A stretch of DNA of 64,000 nucleotides from JASHSH01 sp036490215 (lineage in GTDB: Bacteria; Pseudomonadota; Alphaproteobacteria; Rhodospirillales; Magnetospirillaceae). The position numbers were made by a program, and so were the translations under genes. Positions 49,960 to 59,061 of the stretch are shown here, one piece after another. Below the pieces are notes generated by a model. The model did no database searches. It had not been told where the DNA came from and saw only the letters and a list, made by a program, of their open reading frames with translations. Each line of letters begins with the position of its first letter. Within the stretch, counting starts at the first letter, position 1. The DNA is taken from contig DASXEH010000042.1 in assembly GCA_036490215.1 (NCBI GenBank), forward strand, positions 1 through 64,000, written 5' to 3'.

Positions 49960-51297
49960 ATGCCAAGCCAAAGCGACAATGCCGGCCAAGCATCCAAATC
50001 GAGGCCCGGCCGATCCGAAACCGTCCGCGCGGTCGTGGCGGCCACCATCGGTAACGGCATCGAATGGTTCGATTTCATCAGCTTCGGCTATTTCACCCCC
50101 TTCATCGCCAAGACCTTCTTCCCGACCCAGGACCCGACCCTGGGCCTGATCCTGACCTGGGCCACCTATGGCCTCGGAATCATCGTCCGGCCGGTGGCAG
50201 GGGCCATCCTGGGCATCTATGGCGACCGGATCGGCCGCCGCAAGATCCTCTCCGGTATCATCATGACGATGGCATTGGGCATCCTGATCATCGCCGTCAC
50301 GCCCGGTTATGCGACGATTGGCATCGCGGCACCCATCTTGATCCTGGCCGCGCGCATCCTTCAGGGCATTTCGGCCACCGGCGAGTATTCGAGCGGCGTC
50401 GCCTTCCTAGTCGAATATGCGCCGCCGGGCCGTAAATATCTGTTCGGCAGCTTCCAATTCGTATCCCAGAGCTTGGCGATCGTCCTGTCGACCTTCGCGG
50501 CTTTCGTAGTGACGACAATGCTGGCCGGAACCAGTCTGGCCGATTGGGGCTGGCGCATTCCGTTCCTGCTGGGCGTGCTCGTGGGACCGATCGGCTTTTA
50601 CATCCGCAGGCGCGTCGCCGAGTCGCCGGAATTCACGGCTCTACATGAGCGCACGGTCGTGCAGCAGGTTCCCTTCGGGCAATTCGTTCGCGAGAACAAG
50701 CAGGCCATCGTCACCGCCGTTGCATTGACGGTGCCCGGCACGCTCGCGGTTTATCTCTGGTTTCTCTATTGCCCGAGCTATGCCATCCGTGAGTTGCATC
50801 TCAATCCCGGCATGGTCAACCTCGTTACAGGGTTGTGTTCGGTCGGTCTGATCGGGCTCTGCCCGTTGGCGGGATATTTGTCCGACCGCGTTGGCCCGTG
50901 GCGCTGGTTCCTGCCAGGCCTGATCGCGCTGGGTGTGACGGCGTGGCCGTTGTTCACTTACCTGGTCGCCTCGCCGGATATCGGCCGCTATCTCGTGCTG
51001 ATGATCGTCGCGATGCTGATGACCTGCCTTGTTCAAGGACCGTTGCCGCAGCTGATCGCGTCGCTATTCCCCACGCGTGTCCGCTCGTCTGGCCTCGGCC
51101 TTTCGATCAATCTGTCGGTGGCGCTGTTCGGCGGCCTTGCGCCCTTGATCATCACGGCACTGATCAAGGACACCGGCGACAAGCTGATGCCAGCTTACTA
51201 TATCGTTGTAGCGACCACGATCAGCCTGCTGCTGCTGATCGCGGTGAATTTCGGCAAGGCGGCGCATGCCGCCGTCCGGCGAGAGGAGAGCGTGTGA
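49960..51297 (+). CDS. MFS transporter, metabolite:H+ symporter (MHS) family
   Basis: The 445-residue protein has twelve predicted helices and the MHS pattern: IGNGIEWFDFISFGYFTPFIAKTFFP, RPVAGAILGIYGDRIGRRK (loop 2-3 GDRxGRR motif) and LQGISATGEYSSGVAFLVEY. The family imports organic acids such as citrate, ketoglutarate, shikimate or proline/betaine. The stop overlaps the M20 peptidase start (TGATG), so transporter and hydrolase probably handle the same compound. A TTGACA hexamer is present upstream, but no -10 fits it well. Confidence 0.88.
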   Translation: MPSQSDNAGQASKSRPGRSETVRAVVAATIGNGIEWFDFISFGYFTPFIAKTFFPTQDPTLGLILTWATYGLGIIVRPVAGAILGIYGDRIGRRKILSGIIMTMALGILIIAVTPGYATIGIAAPILILAARILQGISATGEYSSGVAFLVEYAPPGRKYLFGSFQFVSQSLAIVLSTFAAFVVTTMLAGTSLADWGWRIPFLLGVLVGPIGFYIRRRVAESPEFTALHERTVVQQVPFGQFVRENKQAIVTAVALTVPGTLAVYLWFLYCPSYAIRELHLNPGMVNLVTGLCSVGLIGLCPLAGYLSDRVGPWRWFLPGLIALGVTAWPLFTYLVASPDIGRYLVLMIVAMLMTCLVQGPLPQLIASLFPTRVRSSGLGLSINLSVALFGGLAPLIITALIKDTGDKLMPAYYIVVATTISLLLLIAVNFGKAAHAAVRREESV

Positions 51298-52490
51298 TGA
51301 CAGTCGTGTCGAAGGAACAATTGAAGGCCCAGCAGGACGAGCTGGTTTCGATCCGCCGCGACATCCATCGTCATCCGGAAACCGCCTACGAAGAGAATCG
51401 CACATCCGACGTCGTGGCGGCCAAGCTGACCGAATGGGGCATCGAGGTCCATCGCGGCTTGGCCAAGACCGGCGTGGTCGGAACGCTGAAGGGCAAGCGG
51501 CCGGGGCAACGTGCGATCGGTCTGCGCGCCGACATGGATGCACTGTTCATCAACGAGCAGAACACCTTCGAACATCGTTCCAGCCACGATGGCAAAATGC
51601 ATGCCTGCGGCCATGACGGCCACACGACCATGCTGCTGGGCGCGGCGCGGCGCCTGTCGCAGGATCCCGATTTCGCCGGCACCGTCCATTTTATATTCCA
51701 GCCTGCCGAAGAAGGCGGCGCCGGCGGCCGGGTGATGATCGAAGAGGGTCTGTTCAACCTGTTCCCCTGCGACGCCGTCTACGGCATGCACAACATGCCC
51801 GGCACGCAGGTCGGCAAATTCGCCGTGCGTCCCGGGCCGATGATGGCGGCCGCCGATCTGTGGAACGCGACCTTCCACGGCACCGGCGGTCATGGCGCGA
51901 TGCCGCATCTCGGCACCGATCCAACCATACCGGCGGCGCAATTCGTGATCGGGGCGCAAAGCATCATCGGGCGCAACGTGACCTCCACCGATGCAGCGGT
52001 GATCAGCGTCGGCCATATCCATGGCGGTGCGGCCAGCGCGCATAGCGTGATCCCGGCCGATGTCGCTATTGCCGGCACGGCACGCAGCTTCAAACCCGCG
52101 GTGCGCGATCTGCTCGAACGGCGGCTGGGCGAACTCGCGCGCGGTATCGCACAGGCCCATGGCTGCACCGTCGACTTCCATTACGACCGGCGCTATCCGG
52201 CGCTGATCAATGCGCCGGAACAAACCGAAGTGGCGATGGCCGCGGCGCGCAAGACGGTCGGCGACGAGAATGTGAACGGCAACGTGACGCCGATCATGGG
52301 CGCGGAAGACTTTGCTTTCATGCTCGAAGCCAAGCCGGGCGCTTACATCCTGATCGGCAATGGCGGTGACGGAAACGGTGGCGGCTGCCACCACATCCAT
52401 ACGCCGCTCTACGATTTCAACGACGTGATCATCGAAACCGGCGTCAGCTATTGGACCAATCTCGTCGCGGAAGAACTGCGCGCGCCATAA
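51297..52490 (+). CDS. M20 family amidohydrolase (hippurate hydrolase/aminoacylase type)
   Basis: The 397-residue cytosolic enzyme has the M20D zinc-binding motifs: IRRDIHRHPETAYEE, LRADMDAL (D81), MHACGHDGHT (C104, H106), QPAEEGGAG (E138, E139) and MGAEDFAF near the C-terminus. Relatives cleave N-acyl amino acids, hippurate or IAA conjugates. The coupled MHS transporter suggests uptake of an N-acyl amino acid or similar acid. The long in-frame extension to 50835 lies inside the transporter and is not coding. Confidence 0.9.
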   Translation: MTVVSKEQLKAQQDELVSIRRDIHRHPETAYEENRTSDVVAAKLTEWGIEVHRGLAKTGVVGTLKGKRPGQRAIGLRADMDALFINEQNTFEHRSSHDGKMHACGHDGHTTMLLGAARRLSQDPDFAGTVHFIFQPAEEGGAGGRVMIEEGLFNLFPCDAVYGMHNMPGTQVGKFAVRPGPMMAAADLWNATFHGTGGHGAMPHLGTDPTIPAAQFVIGAQSIIGRNVTSTDAAVISVGHIHGGAASAHSVIPADVAIAGTARSFKPAVRDLLERRLGELARGIAQAHGCTVDFHYDRRYPALINAPEQTEVAMAAARKTVGDENVNGNVTPIMGAEDFAFMLEAKPGAYILIGNGGDGNGGGCHHIHTPLYDFNDVIIETGVSYWTNLVAEELRAP

Positions 52491-52809
52491 ACGCGCATTC
52501 AAAGGCAGCGCCATTTCGGCGTGGCGTTCCCGGTTTGTGACAGACCGCGTCGCGACTGTTGCAATCACATTTGTAAAGACCAGCGCTTTCAGACGTATGC
52601 GCGGCCGTGACTTTTCCGTGGCGTGCTTGAAGTCCGGTCCAGCCGAGGACTAACTTCGGTCAGGCGTTGGTTTCGATCCGACGCGGGTCTCAGACCCGGT
52701 CCCTAGATCGATGCGGGAGACTCGATGCGGCCCCGATCAGCAAATGATCGGCACGGCGCGATGCCAGCGCATTTCTGTTGTCTGTACTCTTTTCCCCCGG
52801 GAGGCCTTT
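52491..52809 (+). other. Non-coding region between the amidohydrolase and phasin-like genes
   Basis: This 319-base stretch contains no supportable gene. It should hold the amidohydrolase 3' end and the promoter of the phasin-like gene. The only clear signal is the ribosome binding site GGGAGG (just before 52805); short frames starting at 52711 and 52725 have no ribosome binding site and no family resemblance. Confidence 0.5.
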
Positions 52810-53262
52810 ATGGCGGAGACTCAAAAGACCGACGCACGCGATGCTCAGACCATGCTGCCGCATGTGATCGGAACGAAATTCATCGACAGCGCCGAAACCG
52901 TGCTTCACGCACAGGCAGAACTTCTGTCGGATATGGAAGACACCTTGCTCGGCACCCTGCGCGCGCAGCAGGAGTCGCTGCAGAAAATTCTCGATCTCGT
53001 CGGCGAAGCGCGCAGTGGCGGCACGCTGGCCGATCAGCTCAAGCTGCACATGGCCGTTTCGGAGCATTGCTTCAACACCGGTCTCGCGTTCTGGCGCGAT
53101 ACGACGGCCAAGCTGTCGCAGCAGACGCTGAAGCGCTTCGAGGCGACTCGCAAGTCGGCGACGGACGCCGCCGACGAAACCCGCCGCGCGGGTTGGGGCG
53201 TCGTCGACAAAGCAGCGTCGACGGCCAAATCCACCACACGACGCGCTGCTGAAGCCGCTTAA
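52810..53262 (+). CDS. Phasin-like protein
   Basis: The 150-residue, almost wholly helical protein (IDSAETVLHAQAELLSDMEDTLLGTLRAQQ, HMAVSEHCFNTGLAFWRDTTAKLSQQTLKRFE) has the amphipathic helix pattern of phasins, which coat polyhydroxyalkanoate granules, and an Ala/Lys/Thr-rich tail (STAKSTTRRAAEAA). No PHA synthase or depolymerase gene is nearby, so the assignment rests on composition and size. The ATG at 52810 follows GGGAGG. A strong terminator follows the gene. Confidence 0.5.
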   Translation: MAETQKTDARDAQTMLPHVIGTKFIDSAETVLHAQAELLSDMEDTLLGTLRAQQESLQKILDLVGEARSGGTLADQLKLHMAVSEHCFNTGLAFWRDTTAKLSQQTLKRFEATRKSATDAADETRRAGWGVVDKAASTAKSTTRRAAEAA

Positions 53263-53285
53263 AAAATCTCTGGTCGATAGAGAAG

Positions 53286-53320
53286 CGCGCCGTGGCTCAG
53301 CCGCGGCGCGATTTTCTTTT
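53286..53320 (+). terminator. Intrinsic terminator after the phasin-like gene
   Basis: CGCGCCGTGGC (53286-53296) pairs with GCCGCGGCGCG (53300-53310) with one G-T pair and a 3-base loop, followed by ATTTTCTTTT (53311-53320). The T-run extends to the very end of the convergent murA gene, so it may also influence murA transcripts. Confidence 0.88.
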
Positions 53321-54608
53321 AGTCCTCGCCCTTGATGCGCTCGACGCGCGCACCGCAGGCCGCCAGCTTCTCTTCCAGCCGTTCATAACCGCGATCGAGA
53401 TGGTAGACGCGGTTGACGATCGTCTCGCCCTCGGCCGCGAGGCCTGCGAGGATCAGCGACACCGAAGCACGCAGATCGGTCGCCATCACCGGTGCACCCG
53501 AGAGCTTCGGCACGCCGCGGACGATCGCCGACGCACCATGAACCGTGACGCGCGCCCCCATGCGGGCAAGTTCAGGCACATGCATGAAACGGTTCTCGAA
53601 GATCGTCTCGGTGATCATGCTGGCGCCATCGGCCGTCGACAGCAGCGCCATCAGCTGCGCCTGCATGTCGGTCGGAAAGCCGGGATAGGGCTCGGTCATG
53701 ATATCGATCCCGCTGATCCCCTTGCCATTCGCCGCCACGCGGATGCCGCGCGGCGTCTCACTGACATGCACACCGGTTTCGTCGAGCGCCTTGACCACGG
53801 AACTGATCAGCTCCATCCGCGCGCCGACCAATTCGACATCGCCGCGCGTGATCGCCGCCGCTACCGCATAGGTACCGGTTTCGATGCGATCGGGCAGCAC
53901 CGAATAGTTGGCACCGTGCAGCCGGTCGACACCCTGAACGCGCAATGTGCCCGTGCCGATGCCTTCAATCTTGGCGCCCATCGCGACCAGGCAGTTGGCG
54001 AGATCGGTGACCTCGGGTTCGCGCGCTGCGTTGGTAATCGTCGTCTCGCCTTTGGCCAGGGTCGCGGCCATCAGCGTATTTTCGGTGCCGCCCACAGTCA
54101 CCTGCGGGAAGATGACCGGCGCGCCCTTCAAACCGTTCGGAGCGCGGGCGACGATATAGCCGCCCTCTACGCCGACTTCGGCGCCGAGCTCGGTCAGCGC
54201 CTTGAGGTGCAGATCGACCGGCCGCGTGCCGATGGCGCAGCCACCCGGCAGCGAAACCTTGGCCTCGCCGCAACGCGCAACCAGCGGACCAAGCACCAGA
54301 ACCGAGGCGCGCATCTTGCGCACCAGGTCGTAGGGCGCCGTGGTGTCGGTGATCATGGCGGCGGTCAGTTCGAGAATGCGGCCCGAATGGCCGCCCGGCG
54401 CATGGCCGTTGAGCGTCATCTCCACACCATGCCGCGCCAGCAGATTGGCCATGGTGGTGATATCGGCCAGATGCGGCAGGTTCGAGAGCGTCAGCGTCTC
54501 GTCGGTCAGAAGACATGCCGGCATCAACGTCAGCGCGGCGTTCTTGGCGCCGCTGATGGGAATCGTGCCCTTGAGCGGCACGCCGCCTGCGATACGAATG
54601 CGATCCAC
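53319..54608 (-). CDS. murA: UDP-N-acetylglucosamine 1-carboxyvinyltransferase
   Basis: MurA transfers enolpyruvate from PEP to UDP-GlcNAc, the first committed step of peptidoglycan synthesis. The 429-residue protein has K22/N23 (SGAKNAAL), the loop PGGCAIGTRPVDLHL with the fosfomycin-reactive C124, GGTENTLMAATLAKG and the C-terminal DLRASVSLILAGLAAEG. In many relatives murA stands directly upstream of hisD; here it is about 4 kb away, beyond an MHS/M20 pair. Confidence 0.96.
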   Translation of the reverse strand: MDRIRIAGGVPLKGTIPISGAKNAALTLMPACLLTDETLTLSNLPHLADITTMANLLARHGVEMTLNGHAPGGHSGRILELTAAMITDTTAPYDLVRKMRASVLVLGPLVARCGEAKVSLPGGCAIGTRPVDLHLKALTELGAEVGVEGGYIVARAPNGLKGAPVIFPQVTVGGTENTLMAATLAKGETTITNAAREPEVTDLANCLVAMGAKIEGIGTGTLRVQGVDRLHGANYSVLPDRIETGTYAVAAAITRGDVELVGARMELISSVVKALDETGVHVSETPRGIRVAANGKGISGIDIMTEPYPGFPTDMQAQLMALLSTADGASMITETIFENRFMHVPELARMGARVTVHGASAIVRGVPKLSGAPVMATDLRASVSLILAGLAAEGETIVNRVYHLDRGYERLEEKLAACGARVERIKGED

Positions 54609-54633
54609 GATACGATCCTAAAGCTGGAAGATG

Positions 54634-55188
54634 TCAGAGCTTGGGCAGGGTGACGCCGGTCTGCTTCATATATTTGCCGGCGCGGTCCGCATAAGAGACC
54701 TCGCACAGCGAGTCGGCTTTGAGGAACAGGAACTGGCAGGCGCCTTCGCCGGCATAGATGCGCGCCGGCAACGGCGTGGTGTTGGAGAATTCCAGCGTCA
54801 CATGGCCTTCCCATTCGGGCTCAAGCGGCGTGACGTTGACGATGATGCCGCAGCGCGCATAGGTCGACTTGCCCAGACAAATGACCAGGATGTCGCGCGG
54901 GATGCGGAAGTATTCCATCGTGCGGGCCAGCGCGAAGCTGTTCGGCGGGATGACACAGATATCGGTCTCGCGGTTGACGAAACTGTTCGCCGAAAACTCC
55001 TTGGGATCGACCACCGCCGAATCGACATTGGTGAAGATCTTGAACTCGCGCGAGACCCGCGCGTCATAGCCATAGGAAGAGACGCCGTAGGAGATCACGC
55101 CTTCGCGCTTTTGCGCTTCGGTGAACGGTTCGATCATGCCCTTGGTCGTGGCCATTTCGCGGATCCAATGGTCGGGCATGACGGGCAT
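54634..55188 (-). CDS. dcd: dCTP deaminase
   Basis: Dcd deaminates dCTP to dUTP for dTTP synthesis. The 184-residue protein has the conserved SYGYDARVSREFKIFTN, VIPPNSFALARTMEYFRIP with the catalytic Glu region, GKSTYARCGI and EFSNTTPLPARIYAGEGACQFLF. The ATG at 55188 gives the expected family length. It lies 25 bases upstream of murA on the same strand. Confidence 0.95.
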   Translation of the reverse strand: MPVMPDHWIREMATTKGMIEPFTEAQKREGVISYGVSSYGYDARVSREFKIFTNVDSAVVDPKEFSANSFVNRETDICVIPPNSFALARTMEYFRIPRDILVICLGKSTYARCGIIVNVTPLEPEWEGHVTLEFSNTTPLPARIYAGEGACQFLFLKADSLCEVSYADRAGKYMKQTGVTLPKL

Positions 55189-55285
55189 GAAGTATCTCCG
55201 AAGGGTAGGGTCGGGCCGTTGTAGCCGAACCCCCCTGCCCCGACAAGGCGAGCCGGCGCGGTTCAGACCGGGCGGCAGAGCATGG

Positions 55286-55489
55286 TCAGCGGCCTTCGGG
55301 CTCGTCCGGATCGGAGGCACCAGTGGACGCCCCAGTGTCGGCCGCGTCGCCATCCTCGGCGCGATCGCGGGCCTGGGTCTTGCGGCGGCGAAGATTGGCC
55401 CGCAGGGCCTCGGCCGACCGGCGCTGGCGCTCTTCGGCCGCGGCTTGGGTTGGGCCGGAAATTGGGCTTTTTGAACCCTTTTGGGTCAT
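55286..55489 (-). CDS. Small basic protein, conserved-looking
   Basis: The 67-residue protein is rich in Arg/Lys/Ala/Glu (AAAEERQRRSAEALRANLRRRKTQARDRA), then an acidic Asp/Gly/Ala tail. This helical EALRANLRRRK pattern recurs in small hypothetical proteins of Alphaproteobacteria, which supports it as a real gene; its function is unknown. It lies 97 bases upstream of dcd on the same strand, next to the divergent tRNA-Thr. Confidence 0.6.
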   Translation of the reverse strand: MTQKGSKSPISGPTQAAAEERQRRSAEALRANLRRRKTQARDRAEDGDAADTGASTGASDPDEPEGR

Positions 55490-55565
55490 AGGCTTAGTCC
55501 CCGATGGGCCTTTCCCTTGCGATCCCTCGCGCGGTATGGCATCAAATGCGCCCCAACGCCGGTCC

Positions 55566-55640
55566 GCTGCCGTAGCTCAGGGGTAGAGCACGTCCTTGGT
55601 AAGGACGGGGTCGGAGGTTCGATTCCTCTCGGCAGCACCA
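55566..55640 (+). tRNA. tRNA-Thr (anticodon GGT)
   Basis: A complete 75-base cloverleaf: acceptor GCTGCCG/CGGCAGC, D-arm GCTC-GAGC, anticodon stem CGTCC/GGACG with loop TTGGTAA (anticodon GGT), T-arm with TTCGATT and an encoded CCA. It is the cognate of the ACC codons that dominate the asd leader peptide. Confidence 0.97.
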
Positions 55641-55807
55641 GCGGGCCTCCCACAAATATTGGTTTTTTCACCCTTGCCCAGCGCCGCGCTGAGCCAGGAC
55701 GGGATACCGTATGCCGATACGCGACCTTAGCCAAAGACAGACGTCGGCAGCATTCGTACTCTTAGTCGTAGCCCGGCACCCAGTGACCGACTTCCAGGGA
55801 GTCAGAG

Positions 55808-56578
55808 ATGAGCGAACATATCAAGCTTAAGGAAGAAGACGGCGTCCTTGAGATCACCTTCGCGCGCCCGGACAAGAAGAACGCCCTGTCCAACGCGATG
55901 TACCTTGCCGCGCGCGAAGCCCTGGAAGCTGCGCAGACGAATAAGGCCATTCGTGTCGTTCTCTTCAGCGCCGAGGGCGATGCCTTCACGGCCGGCAACG
56001 ACATCAACGACTTCGCGAAAGTTGCGATGGGACAGAGCGGCGAGGTGCAGGCGCATCGCTTCATCGAAGCGCTGGGCCGCGCCGAGAAGCCGATCGTAGC
56101 GGCCGTTCAGGGTATCGCCGTCGGCGTCGGCACGACGATGCTGCTGCATTGCGACCTCGTCTATACCACCGAAACGGCGAAGCTATCGGCGCCCTTCGTC
56201 AACCTCGCCTTGGTGCCGGAAGCCGCGTCCAGCCTGCTTCTGCCCGCGCGCATCGGCCATGCCCGCGCCTTTGCCGTCTTTGCGCTGGGCGAAAGCATTT
56301 CGGGGTCTGAAGCAGTTGCGCTTGGCCTCGCCAACAAGATACTACCGCAGAACGAGGTGCTGGCAGCGGCGCGCGCGGCGGCCAAGGCTCTGGCCCAAAA
56401 GCCGATGGGATCGGTTATCGCGACAAAACGACTGATGCGTGACGCGGCTGCGCTGTTGGCCAAGATGGGCGATGAAAGCCGGGTCTTTGCCGAGCGTTTG
56501 AAAAGCAGCGAGGCGCGCGAGGCTTTCCAGGCCTTTGCCGAGCGTCGGCCGCCCGATTTTTCGAAGTTCACGTCGTAA
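55808..56578 (+). CDS. Enoyl-CoA hydratase/isomerase family protein
   Basis: The 256-residue crotonase-fold protein has ITFARPDKKNALSNAMY, the oxyanion segment FTAGNDINDFAK and VQGIAVGVGTTMLLHCDLVY. The second catalytic Glu region reads VNLALVPEAASSLLLPARIG, which has a glutamate at the isomerase-like position. It may be an enoyl-CoA isomerase or hydratase in fatty-acid or aromatic degradation. It is followed after 42 bases by a GST gene in the same direction. Confidence 0.85.
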   Translation: MSEHIKLKEEDGVLEITFARPDKKNALSNAMYLAAREALEAAQTNKAIRVVLFSAEGDAFTAGNDINDFAKVAMGQSGEVQAHRFIEALGRAEKPIVAAVQGIAVGVGTTMLLHCDLVYTTETAKLSAPFVNLALVPEAASSLLLPARIGHARAFAVFALGESISGSEAVALGLANKILPQNEVLAAARAAAKALAQKPMGSVIATKRLMRDAAALLAKMGDESRVFAERLKSSEAREAFQAFAERRPPDFSKFTS

Positions 56579-56620
56579 CGCAATAAAAAGCAGACATCTC
56601 CGGCGCAACAGGGAAGCACC

Positions 56621-57277
56621 ATGCTGACAGTTCATCACCTCGGTCACTCGCAATCGGAACGAATCGTCTGGCTCTGTGAGGAGTTGGGGCTCGACTATGA
56701 GCTGAAGAAGTATGACCGCCGGAAGGACAACCGGCTGGCGCCGCCGGAATACAAGACGCTGCATCCGATGGGGACCGCACCGGTGATCGCCGATGGCGAT
56801 CTTGTGCTCGGCGAGTCGGGAGCGGTTGTCGACTATCTGATCGACACGCATGGCAACGGCCGCCTGAAGGTAAAGCCAGGACAGCCCGGCTTCGCCGATT
56901 TTCTCTACTGGTTCCACTTCGCCAATGGCACGCTGCAGGCACTGGCCGGGCGGGCGATGGTGCTGGAACGCACCGACCCCTCGGACAAGAACGCCATGCT
57001 GCAGTTCACCAAGGACCGGTTCAGCCTAGCGCTCTCGCTGCTGGAGAAGCGATTGGGCGAGGTGCCCTATCTCGCCGGCGCCGAACTGACGGCGGCGGAT
57101 ATCATGGCCGTGTTTTCGTTGACGACGATGCGGCTGTTCCGGCCCTATGACCTGTCGCCCTGGCCCAACATCCTTGCCTATCTGCAACGTATCGGTGCCC
57201 GGGCCGGTTATCGGCGCGCGATGCAGAAGGGCGATCCGGATTTGACGCCGGTGCTGGGCGCAAAGCCGCCCGTCTGA
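56621..57277 (+). CDS. Glutathione S-transferase
   Basis: The 218-residue protein has a thioredoxin-fold N-terminus (LTVHHLGHSQSERIVWLCEELGLDYELKKYDR, with S9/S11-type catalytic hydroxyls) with the conserved GESGAVVDYL, and a helical C-terminal domain with PYLAGAELTAADIMA. It conjugates or reduces substrates with glutathione. Substrate not known. It is in line with the enoyl-CoA hydratase gene and convergent with dinB. Confidence 0.88.
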   Translation: MLTVHHLGHSQSERIVWLCEELGLDYELKKYDRRKDNRLAPPEYKTLHPMGTAPVIADGDLVLGESGAVVDYLIDTHGNGRLKVKPGQPGFADFLYWFHFANGTLQALAGRAMVLERTDPSDKNAMLQFTKDRFSLALSLLEKRLGEVPYLAGAELTAADIMAVFSLTTMRLFRPYDLSPWPNILAYLQRIGARAGYRRAMQKGDPDLTPVLGAKPPV

Positions 57278-57301
57278 TCGCCGCGCGGCGACTGACCGGC
57301 G

Positions 57302-58387
57302 TCAGGCCAGTTGCAGATCGAGTTGCTCGCCGACAGGCATAGGCGTCTCGCCCTCGTCGAAATGCGAGACTGTGACGCCTAAGAGGCGGATGCCGATGAG
57401 CGGGTAGACCTTACGCACGAGGTCGATACTGATCTGGCGCAAGGCCGCCTGGGTCGTCACCAGCATGGGCAAGGTCTGGCTGCGCGTGGCCTGACGAAAA
57501 TCAGCGTATTTGATCTTTACCGTGACCGTGCGGCCGAAGGCCTGCGCCTTCTCGCACCACGCCCAGACATCGTCGGCCATGGCGATGACCCCCGCCTCGA
57601 CCTCGGCCGGCCGCATGAGATCGTCCGCAAAAGTGGTTTCCGAGCCCGACGATTTGCGCTCGCGATCAGGCGAGACGGGGCGGTCGTCGCGCCCATGGGC
57701 GATGGCGTGATACCAGGGCCCGGCCTTGCCGAAATGCTTTTCCAGAAAGGGTACGGTTTGCATGCGCAGATCGGCGCCGGTGAACAGGCCGAGCTTGTTC
57801 ATCTTCTCGGCCGTCACCGGGCCGATGCCATGGAACTTGCCGACCGGCAGGGCCTCGATGAAGGCCAGCGCCATATCGGGCGTGACCACGAACTGACCAT
57901 TCGGCTTGCGGTAGTCCGATGCCAGTTTGGCGAGGAATTTGTTGTAGGAGATGCCGGCCGAGGCGGTGAGTTGAGTTTCCGCCAGGATGCGCGCGCGGAT
58001 TTCTTTTGCCGTGGCCGAAGCAGTAGGGATGCCGCGCAGATTGGCGGTGACGTCGAGATAGGCCTCGTCGAGCGAAAGCGGCTCGACCAGCGGTGTGTAG
58101 TCCTCGAAGATCGCGCGGATCTGTCGCGACACGGCGCGGTACACATCGAAACGGTGTGGCACAAAAATCAGATGCGGGCATTTGCGCAGCGCGATCGCCG
58201 AGGCCATGGCCGAGCGCACCCCGAACTTCCGCGCTTCATAGCTGGCGGCGGCCACCACGCCGCGCTTGCCGGCGTATCCAACCGCAACAGGCTTGCCACG
58301 CAGCTCCGGATTGTCACGTTGTTCGACCGACGCGTAGAACGCGTCCATATCGACATGGATGATCTTGCGGATGGCCGGCTGGTCCAT
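57302..58387 (-). CDS. dinB: DNA polymerase IV
   Basis: The 361-residue Y-family polymerase has IIHVDMDAFYASVEQRDNPELRGKPVAVG in shortened form with metal ligand D13, the catalytic SLDEAYLDV (D107, E108), helix-hairpin-helix segments (FHGIGPVTAEKMNKLG) and a C-terminal beta-clamp-binding tail VGEQLDLQLA. It copies past DNA lesions with low fidelity. It is divergent from a TMEM175-like gene. No LexA box was identifiable by eye. Confidence 0.95.
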   Translation of the reverse strand: MDQPAIRKIIHVDMDAFYASVEQRDNPELRGKPVAVGYAGKRGVVAAASYEARKFGVRSAMASAIALRKCPHLIFVPHRFDVYRAVSRQIRAIFEDYTPLVEPLSLDEAYLDVTANLRGIPTASATAKEIRARILAETQLTASAGISYNKFLAKLASDYRKPNGQFVVTPDMALAFIEALPVGKFHGIGPVTAEKMNKLGLFTGADLRMQTVPFLEKHFGKAGPWYHAIAHGRDDRPVSPDRERKSSGSETTFADDLMRPAEVEAGVIAMADDVWAWCEKAQAFGRTVTVKIKYADFRQATRSQTLPMLVTTQAALRQISIDLVRKVYPLIGIRLLGVTVSHFDEGETPMPVGEQLDLQLA

Positions 58388-58481
58388 AGCCCGGGCATCC
58401 TAGCACAAAGAACGTACCATGAACTAGCGCTCGTTGGCGGCGCACGCGGTATAACCGCAGCAGATGGACTGAGGGGAAGCG

Positions 58482-59057
58482 ATGGGCAAGGGGCGATTGG
58501 AAGCATTCAGTGATGGTGTCTTCGCCATCATCATCACGATCATGGTGCTCGAACTTAAGGTGCCACACGGCGCCGATTGGGCGGCGCTGGAGCCACTGCT
58601 CCCCGTTTTCCTGAGCTACGTCCTCAGCTTCGTGTATGTCGGCATCTACTGGAACAACCACCATCACATGTTGCACGCGACCGAGCAGGTGAATGGCGCG
58701 GTGCTCTGGGCCAACCTGCACATCCTGTTCTGGCTGTCGCTGATCCCATTCGCCACCGGCTGGTTGGGCGAAAACCAGGGCGCTAACCTGCCGACTGCCG
58801 TGTACGGCGCGATCCTATTCATGGCGGCCATCGCCTACGTCCTATTGCAGCGGTCGATCATTGCCGCCGAGGGCGAGTCTTCTCTGCTCAAGAAGGCGGT
58901 CGGTAAGGACACGAAAGGCATCGTGTCCCAGATCTTGCTGGTAACCGCGATTCCGGTCGCCTTCGTCGAACCTTGGGCATCCGAAGCGATCTATGTACTG
59001 ATCGCGTTGATCTGGCTGATTCCAGACCGGCGGATCGAACGGACGCTGCGCGCCTGA
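58482..59057 (+). CDS. TMEM175 family potassium-channel-like protein
   Basis: The 191-residue membrane protein has the TMEM175/DUF1211 signature RLEAFSDGVFAIIITIMVLEL in the first helix, with about six hydrophobic segments and the conserved WNNHHHMLH. Bacterial TMEM175 proteins form tetrameric potassium-selective channels; ion selectivity here is inferred from family. Its stop lies 4 bases from the convergent GltB-like gene. Confidence 0.88.
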   Translation: MGKGRLEAFSDGVFAIIITIMVLELKVPHGADWAALEPLLPVFLSYVLSFVYVGIYWNNHHHMLHATEQVNGAVLWANLHILFWLSLIPFATGWLGENQGANLPTAVYGAILFMAAIAYVLLQRSIIAAEGESSLLKKAVGKDTKGIVSQILLVTAIPVAFVEPWASEAIYVLIALIWLIPDRRIERTLRA

Positions 59058-59061
59058 TCTC

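Noticed and set aside
49128..50078. Longer hisG starting at 50078
   Set aside because: The extra 93 codons overlap the divergent transporter promoter and start and carry no HisG sequence; GTG at 49799 begins with the family N-terminus.
50835..51296. N-terminal extension of the M20 enzyme
   Set aside because: It runs inside the MHS transporter gene in another frame. The real start at 51297 is coupled to the transporter stop.
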